DNA of 7,293 bases, from contig SYEN01000041.1 of assembly GCA_005800795.1 (NCBI GenBank), positions 1 through 7,293 of the forward strand, written 5' to 3'. The notes below the pieces were generated by a model, which ran no database searches, was not told the origin of the DNA, and saw only the letters and a program-made list of their open reading frames with translations. Below are positions 1-6,706 of the stretch, piece after piece (the stretch's first letter is position 1; every line of letters starts with the position of its first letter). Source of the stretch: Burkholderiales bacterium (lineage in GTDB: Bacteria; Pseudomonadota; Gammaproteobacteria; Burkholderiales; SG8-41). A program made the translations under genes and the position numbers.

Positions 1-72
1 ACCCCTACCCCTCTCCCGGAGGGCGAGGGGTTTTTAGCCCTTCTCCCTTCGGGAGAAGGGTTGGGATGAGGG
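1..72. repeat. C/G-rich palindromic intergenic repeat, two hairpins
   Basis: Two adjacent hairpins are visible. The first pairs CCCCTC (8-13) with GAGGGG (25-30), has an inner CCC/GGG pair, and is followed by five T (31-35), so it could also end plus-strand transcription entering from the left. The second is a perfect 10-bp stem, CCCTTCTCCC (38-47) with GGGAGAAGGG (51-60), around a TTC loop, followed by TTGGGATGAGGG. The 15 bases at 3-17 also match the reverse complement of 51-65 at 13 of 15 positions, so the element looks like inverted copies of one arm. Elements of this composition are recurrent intergenic repeats in many beta- and gammaproteobacteria; copy number in this genome cannot be seen from one window. 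Confidence 0.7.
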
Positions 73-146
73 AAACGAATTTGGAAAGCCGACGCGTTCA
101 TAACAGGTTCCAGGTTGCGGCGTATCGCGATCATTTCGACCACGGT

Positions 147-166
147 AAAAGCGGACCGTGTCTGCT
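147..166 (-). terminator. Possible weak terminator of the minus-strand operon
   Basis: Read on the minus strand, AGCAGAC (166-160), a 3-base loop and GTCCGCT (156-150) form a 7-bp stem with one A-C mismatch, followed by a run of four T (150-147) that shares its first base with the end of the stem. It begins 20 bases past the stop codon of the TPR-oxygenase gene. The mismatch and short T run make it weak. The perfect hairpin at 38-60 lies further downstream but has no T run on this strand. Confidence 0.35.
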
Positions 167-186
167 ATGAAAAACCCCTGTAGCTG

Positions 187-2112
187 TCAGCCATAACTGC
201 GCGCCCGTCCATAGAGCAGCGTGACATTCACCCGGCGGTTTTCGTAACCCGGCTTGAAGTGCAATTCGTCGGTAATATGGATCAGGCTCGAATCGAACAG
301 CACACAGCGGTTTTCGCGATACGGTACGCGCATGGGCTTGGCATCATGGGCCTTGAGAAACGCCTGCATTTTCGCCTGATCGGTGTTGTAGTCCGCAAAC
401 GTCCAGCTTGACGGCGCCGGCACGTCGTAGACGACCATGCCGCCGGTGGTGTTGTCAGCGCACGCACTGTCAGGCGTAATCCAGAAATTCACGTTGACCT
501 TGGCAAAATCCGCGTGCATGTGGATCCCCTGCATGCGCTGATCGTATTTGAATCCCCACGCCTGCAGCAGGGGATAATCACCGATCACCCTGGGCATCGC
601 CTGCTTTAACTGATCCGCAATCGACAGTAAAACCGGCGAACAGAACCCCTGACCAAGCAGCGCGCCGACGTAGCCGCGATCGTTATTGAGTTTCCACACT
701 GTTGCTTCCTCGCAGAAGCGGCGCAACGCATCCAGCGCCTCGGCGGACAAAAAATTGTCAATCACCACGACCGCCGGGTGGCTGTCGAAATACTGTTGCT
801 CCAATTTTGCATAATCGTTACCGCCCAATGCCGGCCCGGCGAAGGGCTGCAGCGGCCGCGACCGTACGGTAGCCAATGCGTGCCGCAATGCATCGCTGTC
901 AACCCCTGCGGGCGCGAAGGTGGTGTTCAATTTCTGCGTTTGATCACCGTAGCGCTTCAGTACGGCCAGTGCGTCGTGACCTGCGGCGTCGAGCTTGCCG
1001 CGCCGCAACAGGAGATCCAGTTGTTCGAGATCATGGCGCAGGCGCGGCTCGGGCACTGGCCAAGGCAACATGGATAGCGCCATGTTTTGTGTGCAAAAAA
1101 GCGCATACGACTCATTGAAAACCGCCATCGCAGCAGACAAATCATGCCGGTTGAGACACCCAAGCCCGAGGGTATAAAGGCAGTCGATATCGGCATGAAT
1201 CTCTGGTGCATAGTCGCGCGCCAAACGCTCAAGGTTGGGCGTATCGCCGCTCTGAATATAAATCTTCAGCAGCGTTCGGATGGCGGTGATCGGGCGCTGT
1301 GCCGATGCCAGCGCCGCCTTCAACGCGGTGATGGCTTCTTGCGTTTTTTCAATGCCGTACCATGCCACGCCCAGTTCGACATGGATGTCCGGCACGATGA
1401 TTTGCTCTGTATCTGGCGGGCCAAGCTCTGCGAATGCCCCGATAGCCGCGTAAAAATCGCCCAGCTTGTTGTGGCAGCGCATGACGTGCAGAACCGCGGG
1501 CGGCGCGCCCCTGCGGACTTGATTTGCGCGCAGCGCGTTGCCCAGCGCTTCGTGTACGTTGCCCACCGCGAAATTGGTAGTGCTTAGCGTCATCAGGGCG
1601 CGAAAATTGTCGGCGTCGAGCGAAATAACCGCTGACGCGAGCTGATAGGCACGCCGCCAGTCCTGTACCGCCGCTGCGATTTCGGCTACGATGGTCAGCA
1701 GCAAGGTTTCGCCGGCGGGGGGCGTGCGATAACGGCGGGTGACAAACGCATCGGCTTCTTCGACGAGGCCGTTTGCCTGCAATATGATCAGATAAATCGC
1801 CGCTGCATCGTGGCTGGTACCCGCATTGCCTATCGCCGTCCGCGCCAAGGCAAGCGCGACGCCGGGGTCTTCGTGTTCCAGAAGCGCACCCAGCGCTTGG
1901 GCCATTTTGCCCGTCCCGTTTGCTGTCCACGGATGGGTTCGGGCGACCTGCAGGGTGCTTTGCATATCACCACAGACGAACAGGCAAATCATGGCCTCGA
2001 AGGCGTCTTCCTCGTTTGCAGGACGGTGAGCCTCGAGCAAGCTAAGCGCCGCGCCACCGTTTCCACTGGAGCGTAGCCGTTTGATTTCGACATAGGCGGG
2101 AGATAGTGCCAT
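187..2112 (-). CDS. TPR-like protein with C-terminal 2OG-Fe(II) oxygenase domain
   Basis: This 641-residue protein has no signal peptide and is probably cytoplasmic. Roughly residues 1-440 are helical and TPR-like, for example near 170-210, 243-280 and 314-345. From about 444 to the end lies a 2-oxoglutarate/Fe(II) oxygenase domain. The likely iron ligands are His533 and Asp535 (within HMHADF) and His612 (in SSLIHITDELHF). Arg626 or Arg627 (NRRVNVTLLYG) is placed to hold 2-oxoglutarate. Such enzymes couple 2-oxoglutarate decarboxylation to oxidation of a substrate; the TPR part probably selects a protein partner, which is unknown. The frame stays open to an ATG at 2193, but that adds an Arg-rich segment overlapping the upstream gene, with no ribosome-binding site. 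The ATG at 2112 sits 4 bases after the upstream stop and begins a TPR-like sequence (MALSPAYVEIKRL). The gene is probably translationally coupled to its upstream neighbour. The oxygenase call is firm; the substrate is not. Confidence 0.85.
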   Translation of the reverse strand: MALSPAYVEIKRLRSSGNGGAALSLLEAHRPANEEDAFEAMICLFVCGDMQSTLQVARTHPWTANGTGKMAQALGALLEHEDPGVALALARTAIGNAGTSHDAAAIYLIILQANGLVEEADAFVTRRYRTPPAGETLLLTIVAEIAAAVQDWRRAYQLASAVISLDADNFRALMTLSTTNFAVGNVHEALGNALRANQVRRGAPPAVLHVMRCHNKLGDFYAAIGAFAELGPPDTEQIIVPDIHVELGVAWYGIEKTQEAITALKAALASAQRPITAIRTLLKIYIQSGDTPNLERLARDYAPEIHADIDCLYTLGLGCLNRHDLSAAMAVFNESYALFCTQNMALSMLPWPVPEPRLRHDLEQLDLLLRRGKLDAAGHDALAVLKRYGDQTQKLNTTFAPAGVDSDALRHALATVRSRPLQPFAGPALGGNDYAKLEQQYFDSHPAVVVIDNFLSAEALDALRRFCEEATVWKLNNDRGYVGALLGQGFCSPVLLSIADQLKQAMPRVIGDYPLLQAWGFKYDQRMQGIHMHADFAKVNVNFWITPDSACADNTTGGMVVYDVPAPSSWTFADYNTDQAKMQAFLKAHDAKPMRVPYRENRCVLFDSSLIHITDELHFKPGYENRRVNVTLLYGRARSYG

Positions 2113-2116
2113 CGCT

Positions 2117-4099
2117 TTAAGCCGCGCGCGCGGGCCACGCCCGCGAGAGATCGCGCGTGAGCGTGGCCCACGCAGACGACCAATCGCCATCATGGTTTTG
2201 ACGGTATAGGCTGAATCCTGGGAACCACGGCGACACGTCGCCCGACTGCATCCAGCGCCATTCGGCGGGTGCGGGGACCAGTACGCGCGCTGTTTTTCCG
2301 GCGACGGCGCGCAGGTGCATGTTGGTGTTGCTCACGCCGGCATATTCCTCGATTAACGCCAGCAATGCCAGCATGCCTTCCAGATCGTCATTGAGATCGG
2401 TGAAATCATGCACTGGCCGGCCGGCCGCTTGCGCGAAGGCTTCGATTTCTCCGTCCACGGGTGCGCGCTGCAGCGCCAGCAGCGTACCGGGGAATCCATT
2501 GATGGCTTGCGCAAACGCACTAACGGTCGCGGCTTTATAGGGACCCCAGCCGGCAGCGCTTTGCTCTCGCGGCGGAACTCCGGCGCGCCACGTTAAACCG
2601 AGATAGGGCGCGGGGCCGGCTGCTGCCAGACGCGTACGCATGGCATCGATGCGCTCCGGTAACGGCGCAATAGTCAAGCTCGGGGGGTAGCTATCCGGGC
2701 CACTGACACAGGCCGGCGGCGCTTGCCCTGGTTGAACAGCACACACGGCAGCCAGTTGGCGCTGTGCGATTTCAGGCGGCGCGAGCGCGTTTGGCAGATC
2801 GCCGAGTAGCATCACTGTTTGCGAGGGTGGAATGGGAGTGCTTTCTTCGACCACGGCATTCAGGCCGGGCACGCGTTGCAGCAGCCCGTGAATCTTTGCG
2901 CCCGCACGGTAGGTAATGCGCGCGCCCTTGGCCGCGAGCAACGCCGCGTAACGCAGGAAAAACAATTCGTCACCGAGGCCCTGTTCGCGCTGGATGACAA
3001 TGTGCGCGGCGCTCATATCGTCGGGCAGCGTGCTGCACAGCACTGCTTGCGGGTACAGCGCACGGAAATAATCCGCCGATTTCCGCGACCGGTAACACAA
3101 CCATCCTGCCTCGACGTAACCGTTCGCAAGCAGCCCTTCCGTCAAAATGGCTTCATACGCCCGGTCGTCTGCTGCGATGGCCTGCCCGCGTTCCAGCATG
3201 CCCACGGCTTCGGCGAAATGCCCGGCATTGAACAGCGCCGTGGCACAGGATTTCATCAGCCCTGGATGATCCGGCACTTGCAGTAGCGCCGCGCGCATCG
3301 TGGCGAGTTGCGCATTGACAAGCCCATGGTGGTTTTGTGCCTTGCCCAGAATCAACCATACTTCGACGCGATCCGGTTCGAGTGGCAATACTTTGCGGCA
3401 CTCGGCTTCGGCCTCCGCGTTACGCCCCACATCGACCAGCAGCGAAGCGAGGCTTACGCGCGCAGGAGAATAATCGGCATCGGCGGCGAGGCAGGCTCTA
3501 TACTCGCGCTCGGCCTCATCAAAGCGCAGCATCCCATGCAGCACGCCGGCCAGATTGTTGCGTGCTTCGAGAAAGCCGGCTTGCAGCGCCAGCGCGCGCT
3601 GATAGCTGGCCACCGCCTCAGCGGCACGGCCTTGATCGCGCAACCCGTTGCCGCGGTTAAACCACAGATCCGGCAGCTGCGGGTGGTGAAGCGTCAGCCG
3701 TTCAAACAGCGTGTGGGCTTCCGCGTAGCGGCCTTGCTGCGCCAGCGCGTTGGCCAAGCCCATTTGATGGGTGGGCTGGCGGGGATCGAGCCTGCAGGCC
3801 TTGCGATAGGCTGCTTCTGCTTCGGTATTTTGATGTAAAGCCGCGCAAATTTGCCCGAGATTTGCCAGTATCGCCGGATCATTGCGCCGCAACTGTGCGG
3901 CACGGCGCAAGTTTGTTAATGCCTGCTCTGTTTGTCCGATTTGTTGCAACGCAACACCCGAAAGGTTTAACGCATCGGGGTGATCGGGTTGTACAAACAA
4001 TACACGCCGGTAACACGACAATGCGGACTCAATCTGACCTTGCCGATGGGCGTCCAGTCCGGCCTCGATTTCACGGGTCACAGAGTTTAGCGCAGCCAT
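2117..4099 (-). CDS. TPR protein with C-terminal glycosyltransferase family 9-like domain
   Basis: This is a 660-residue, probably cytoplasmic protein. Residues about 9-314 divide into nine consecutive 34-residue TPR units with no gaps, each with typical small residues and a Pro near the unit end. From about 365 to the end is a Rossmann-like domain resembling the GT9/heptosyltransferase fold: a glycine-rich GLGD loop at 374-377, a YLGLTWRAG strand, a DLNDDLEGM segment and SNTNMHLRAVAGK (N591, H595), which matches the usual donor-binding end of such domains. TPR proteins with this tail are common in Proteobacteria and are annotated as TPR or glycosyltransferase-like; activity is mostly untested. 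The frame extends upstream to a TTG at 4183, but the ATG at 4099 directly precedes the first TPR and is preferred. Neither start has a clear Shine-Dalgarno. It is the first gene of a two-gene operon with the TPR-oxygenase. Confidence 0.85.
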   Translation of the reverse strand: MAALNSVTREIEAGLDAHRQGQIESALSCYRRVLFVQPDHPDALNLSGVALQQIGQTEQALTNLRRAAQLRRNDPAILANLGQICAALHQNTEAEAAYRKACRLDPRQPTHQMGLANALAQQGRYAEAHTLFERLTLHHPQLPDLWFNRGNGLRDQGRAAEAVASYQRALALQAGFLEARNNLAGVLHGMLRFDEAEREYRACLAADADYSPARVSLASLLVDVGRNAEAEAECRKVLPLEPDRVEVWLILGKAQNHHGLVNAQLATMRAALLQVPDHPGLMKSCATALFNAGHFAEAVGMLERGQAIAADDRAYEAILTEGLLANGYVEAGWLCYRSRKSADYFRALYPQAVLCSTLPDDMSAAHIVIQREQGLGDELFFLRYAALLAAKGARITYRAGAKIHGLLQRVPGLNAVVEESTPIPPSQTVMLLGDLPNALAPPEIAQRQLAAVCAVQPGQAPPACVSGPDSYPPSLTIAPLPERIDAMRTRLAAAGPAPYLGLTWRAGVPPREQSAAGWGPYKAATVSAFAQAINGFPGTLLALQRAPVDGEIEAFAQAAGRPVHDFTDLNDDLEGMLALLALIEEYAGVSNTNMHLRAVAGKTARVLVPAPAEWRWMQSGDVSPWFPGFSLYRQNHDGDWSSAWATLTRDLSRAWPARAA

Positions 4100-4116
4100 T
4101 ATTATATAAATAATTG

Positions 4117-4144
4117 ATTTAAATAAAGATATTTTAGTTGGCAA
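4117..4144 (-). promoter_or_regulatory. Candidate sigma70-type promoter for the minus-strand operon
   Basis: On the minus strand, TTGCCA (4144-4139) is followed after 16 bases by TTAAAT (4122-4117), within an AT-rich tract. Transcription would start near 4110, leaving a leader of only about 11 bases before the ATG at 4099, consistent with the absence of a Shine-Dalgarno. A TATAAT even nearer the ATG (4106-4101) would give an essentially leaderless or internal start. AT-rich DNA yields such matches easily, so this is tentative. Confidence 0.3.
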
Positions 4145-4308
4145 CGACAGCAGCAATGCTAAATGGCGTTCAGGATCATCCAACCGGCGAATTATGACGG
4201 TGCTTAAGACGCGAATCTACCATCCTTATTAGTGGGTAAAACGGGTCTTCTGGATGTTGCAATCTAACAACAGCGCGTCGGAAATGTTCATTTACTTCGA
4301 TGATACAG

Positions 4309-4338
4309 TTGAGTGGTCTCGCGCAAATTTGGCAGAAT
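4309..4338 (+). promoter_or_regulatory. Candidate sigma70-type promoter for the porin
   Basis: TTGAGT (4309-4314) and CAGAAT (4333-4338) are 18 bases apart, giving a predicted start near 4345 and a leader of about 80 bases, typical of regulated porin mRNAs. Both boxes are imperfect and no operator is recognised. Confidence 0.3.
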
Positions 4339-4412
4339 GCCCCTAACCTTCCAATCAGAGGGGAACGGCGTTTCAGCGGTTTAGGCCACGGGGCGCACGA
4401 AACACAATCCAA

Positions 4413-4418
4413 AAGGAG
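4413..4418 (+). promoter_or_regulatory. Strong Shine-Dalgarno of the porin gene
   Basis: AAGGAG lies 8 bases before the ATG at 4427. This spacing selects that ATG over the in-frame TTG at 4421, which is too close to the site. Confidence 0.85.
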
Positions 4419-4426
4419 ATTTGAGT

Positions 4427-5626
4427 ATGCAAAAGAAATTAATCGCCGCTGCAGTGGCCGGGGCGTTGGGCATTCCCGCCGTTGCATTCGCGCAAAACGC
4501 GACGGTCAATGTATCTGGCCGCGTGTATATGGAGTATGGCCACGTCCAATCGGGCTCGCAGCGAGCCGGCTTGGCTGTTTCCAATATCGTCAATCCTGAC
4601 ACTATTCAAACCCCGGGCAGCAATCTTACGTTCCAGGGCGAGGAAAAGCTCGGTGGTGGCCTTTCTGCCTGGTTTAGATGTGAAACGTCCATGGACGTTC
4701 GCGGCACGGCATCGACTGATAGCCTGTGCCAACGCAACAGCGGACTCGGTTTCAGGGGCGGCTTCGGTAACGTGTTCGCCGGCAACTGGCATACGCCGTT
4801 CGCCTTGGCCCGTATTACCACGGGCGGCAATGAAACCGGCCACTTCGGCACTGCTACTCTGTTGACAGGGCATTCGACCACCATAGCAGACGGCAGTACA
4901 GCGGGTCTTTTCGCACGCCGCCAAAATAACCTGATCAGCTACCATACGCCTTCCATTAGCGGTTTTCAGGGCATGTTGGCATATTCTGCGGTAAACGCAC
5001 AGACCGCAACACAAGATGCGGTAGTCAATAAAAAGCCACGCCTCTGGTCACTGGCCGCTACTTATAAAAACGGTCCTCTGAATCTTAGCGCCGCCTATGA
5101 AAGGCATAATGACTCATACGTCAATGGTACAGGCGGAGCGACTGGTACAACTGCTATTGGTACAACGGCTGCAACCCAAGCTGGTGACGAAACCGGCTGG
5201 TTGCTTGGTGCTTCGTACCGTTTTGCCAATAAAGTTACCTTTGGTGGTATGTATACCAGACAGAAGGCCGAAGTGGCCGGCTTGAATTCCAGGGTAAATG
5301 CATGGCAACTGGGCGTGGACTGGAGCCTTGGCGGGCCGCATAGCATCAAAGCAGCTTATACCAACGCTGGCGACCACAAGGGCACTTCGACCGTACTGCA
5401 GCGGCGTCCGGCTGTTGTTGCAACAAATGACAACGGTGCCCAAATGTATCAAGCGCGTTATTTCTACGCTTTCTCCAAGCGCACGGACTTCAGCGTCGGC
5501 TTTAATCACTTAAAAAATGAAGATAACGCGGGTTACAGGATCAACGCGTTGGGTGGCAGTGGTGCTGGTGGTCAACTCGGTGCAAAACACACCGCTTACG
5601 CGATGGCGTTCGATCACCGCTTCTAA
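4427..5626 (+). CDS. Outer-membrane general porin (Gram-negative porin family)
   Basis: This 399-residue outer-membrane beta-barrel is expected to form a trimeric diffusion channel for small hydrophilic solutes. A Sec signal peptide covers residues 1-22 (Lys3-Lys4, an Ala/Val/Leu core, cleavage after AFA before Gln23). The mature protein starts with NATVNVSGRVYMEYG, a typical first strand. SNLTFQGEEKLGGGLSAWF and RNSGLGFRGGFGNVFAGNW are the hallmark strand-2/3 and pre-eyelet motifs of betaproteobacterial porins, and the chain ends in DHRF with the C-terminal Phe that the BAM machinery recognises. Alternating aromatic and small residues recur to the end. Oddities are two cysteines, Cys85 and Cys101, and a Thr/Gly/Ala-rich loop near 233-250. 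The gene has its own Shine-Dalgarno and a strong terminator, so it is probably expressed on its own. Solute specificity cannot be told. Confidence 0.95.
   Translation: MQKKLIAAAVAGALGIPAVAFAQNATVNVSGRVYMEYGHVQSGSQRAGLAVSNIVNPDTIQTPGSNLTFQGEEKLGGGLSAWFRCETSMDVRGTASTDSLCQRNSGLGFRGGFGNVFAGNWHTPFALARITTGGNETGHFGTATLLTGHSTTIADGSTAGLFARRQNNLISYHTPSISGFQGMLAYSAVNAQTATQDAVVNKKPRLWSLAATYKNGPLNLSAAYERHNDSYVNGTGGATGTTAIGTTAATQAGDETGWLLGASYRFANKVTFGGMYTRQKAEVAGLNSRVNAWQLGVDWSLGGPHSIKAAYTNAGDHKGTSTVLQRRPAVVATNDNGAQMYQARYFYAFSKRTDFSVGFNHLKNEDNAGYRINALGGSGAGGQLGAKHTAYAMAFDHRF
5141..5170 (+). repeat. Two 15-bp tandem units inside the porin gene
   Basis: ACTGGTACAACTGCT (5141-5155) is followed directly by ATTGGTACAACGGCT (5156-5170), 13 of 15 identical. 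They encode TGTTA and IGTTA (residues 239-248), preceded by the similar NGTGGA. The unit length is a multiple of three, so gain or loss would change loop length without a frameshift. The segment is probably a surface-exposed loop. Confidence 0.7.
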
Positions 5627-5651
5627 GAAAAAAGTTTCACTGTTCGACTGT

Positions 5652-5678
5652 AACGGGCGCTCCGGCGCCCGTTTTTTT
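5652..5678 (+). terminator. Rho-independent terminator of the porin gene
   Basis: AACGGGCGC (5652-5660), loop TCCG, and GCGCCCGTT (5665-5673) form a perfect 9-bp GC-rich stem, with a run of seven T at 5672-5678. It begins 25 bases after the porin stop. The next gene starts only 11 bases beyond it. Confidence 0.92.
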
Positions 5679-5689
5679 ATGGCGCGCTC

Positions 5690-6664
5690 ATGGCTCAAGA
5701 CCGGACAGCGCCTGACCTTGAATTTCAGGCGTTGGTGCGTGAAAAATACGACGGCAATCCACAGGCACTTACTGCGTTAGGCTCTCGGCTTATCGTAGGG
5801 CGCGATGCGCCACGCTCGGTGGTGGATGGCACGGCTTTGCTTGAAGAAGCGTCCAAGCAAGGCGACGCCGATGCCTGGTGTTGTATAGCTGTGCAGTATG
5901 CCGCCGGGGTAGGGCGCCCGCAAAGCTGGGATGAAGCTTTCCGCGCGCTGGCGCAAGCAACAGAACGCGGCAATACGCAGGCGGCTCAACAATTACAGGT
6001 TTTGCGCGAAGCCACCATAAACGTCGCAGCCGACGTGGATCGCTGGCTGGCTCCTGGTGAAAACCGCGTGCTGCGTGAATCACCGCGACTGGTAGCGCTG
6101 GCTGAATTTCTGCCTTCCGCGCTGTGCCGGTATCTCATGGACCGTTCTGCGGCGCGGCTCACTAAGGCGCAGGTGTATGACGCCTATCGCGGTGGTCTTA
6201 AAATTGATCCCATGCGCACCAACATGGGCGCTGCATACTCGCTGTTTGATACCGATCTGGTGATGCAACTGGTGCGCGCGCGCATCGCACTCGCCGCAGG
6301 CGTAACCATTGACAGGCTCGAACCCACGGAAGTATTGCATTACTCGGCGGGGGAACGTTACAAGCCGCATTTTGATTTTTTCCATCCGTCGCTGCCGAAT
6401 TACGCGGAAGAAATGCGCGTCAAAGGCCAGCGCGTCAAAACCTGCCTCGTCTATCTCAATGGTGGATACGAGGCTGGTGAAACCGAGTTTCCGAACATCG
6501 GCATCAAGTTTCGCGGCCGGCCTGGTGAAGCGCTGATCTTCGACAACGTACTCGCCAACGGCGCGGGCGACCCCAACACGCTGCACGCAGGCTTGCCGCC
6601 GCTGAGTGGCGAAAAATGGCTGCTGTCGCAATGGCTGCGCGACAAACCGCAGCCGGTGGTGTAA
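5690..6664 (+). CDS. Sel1-repeat prolyl 4-hydroxylase-like 2OG-Fe(II) oxygenase
   Basis: This is a 324-residue protein with no signal peptide or membrane segment. Residues about 22-106 hold two Sel1-like helical repeats (GTALLEEASKQGDADAW and DEAFRALAQATERGNTQAA), a likely protein-binding module. The P4H-type catalytic domain spans about 128-318. YSAGERYKPHFDFF gives iron ligands His227 and Asp229, His299 (NTLHAGLPP) is the distal ligand, and Lys309 (GEKW), ten residues later, should bind 2-oxoglutarate. That His/Asp/His/Lys set with the YxxGxxYxxHxD signature is diagnostic of the prolyl-4-hydroxylase alpha-subunit family; bacterial members can hydroxylate proline in proteins, but many have no known substrate. 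The ATG at 5690 is the only start after the in-frame stop at 5651, apart from weak internal TTG/GTG codons; no Shine-Dalgarno is seen. With no space for its own promoter after the terminator, it may depend on readthrough or a promoter inside the porin's 3' end. A gap of 42 bases to the next gene suggests co-transcription. Confidence 0.9.
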   Translation: MAQDRTAPDLEFQALVREKYDGNPQALTALGSRLIVGRDAPRSVVDGTALLEEASKQGDADAWCCIAVQYAAGVGRPQSWDEAFRALAQATERGNTQAAQQLQVLREATINVAADVDRWLAPGENRVLRESPRLVALAEFLPSALCRYLMDRSAARLTKAQVYDAYRGGLKIDPMRTNMGAAYSLFDTDLVMQLVRARIALAAGVTIDRLEPTEVLHYSAGERYKPHFDFFHPSLPNYAEEMRVKGQRVKTCLVYLNGGYEAGETEFPNIGIKFRGRPGEALIFDNVLANGAGDPNTLHAGLPPLSGEKWLLSQWLRDKPQPVV

Positions 6665-6694
6665 AAACCCTACCCATCAGGCCACAACGCAAGC

Positions 6695-6699
6695 AGGAG
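6695..6699 (+). promoter_or_regulatory. Shine-Dalgarno fixing a TTG start
   Basis: AGGAG lies 7 bases before TTG at 6707, the expected spacing. It selects TTG over the in-frame GTG at 6719, and no in-frame ATG occurs before the NAD-binding motif. Confidence 0.75.
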
Positions 6700-6706
6700 T
6701 AGCGCA

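Larger units (their letters stand above)
4100..4426. other. Divergent intergenic region with AT-rich tract
   Basis: This 327-base gap lies between the divergent TPR-glycosyltransferase and porin genes. Positions 4100-4140 contain only 4 G/C in 41 bases, in strong contrast to the GC-rich genes around them, and include the palindromes TTATATAA (4102-4109) and ATTTAAAT (4117-4124). The rest, 4141-4426, is of ordinary composition. A weak 5-bp hairpin, CCCCT (4340-4344) with AGGGG (4359-4363), lies in the presumed porin leader. I see no convincing small gene or RNA; open frames crossing here do not have coding character. Confidence 0.6.

Noticed and set aside
1..72. CRISPR array
   Set aside because: The repeated arms are inverted and directly adjacent, with no regular spacers, so the structure is a palindromic repeat and not a CRISPR.
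73..186. Possible 3' end of another gene left of the operon
   Set aside because: No open frame with coding character or recognisable motif; apart from the weak hairpin at 147-166 I see nothing there.
778..1587. Long plus-strand frames opposite the TPR-oxygenase gene
   Set aside because: They are antisense shadows of a gene with clear domain content, and show Arg/Cys-rich, non-domain-like translations.
2113..2193. Upstream Arg-rich extension of the TPR-oxygenase gene (ATG at 2193)
   Set aside because: It overlaps the 3' end of the preceding gene, has no Shine-Dalgarno, and its composition (MMAIGRLRGPRSR) looks like an out-of-frame reading. The ATG at 2112, 4 bases after the upstream stop, is better.
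4100..4183. Upstream extension of the TPR-glycosyltransferase gene (TTG at 4183)
   Set aside because: It runs through the very AT-rich tract that looks like promoter DNA, uses a TTG without a Shine-Dalgarno, and adds nothing TPR-like.
4176..4487. Minus-strand frame of about 100 codons spanning the intergenic region and the porin start
   Set aside because: It overlaps the porin's Shine-Dalgarno and signal peptide, has no ribosome-binding site, and looks like no known protein.
5679..5780. Small plus-strand frame starting at ATG 5679, right after the terminator
   Set aside because: 33 codons, no Shine-Dalgarno, almost wholly overlapped by the P4H-like gene in another frame, and no recognisable features.
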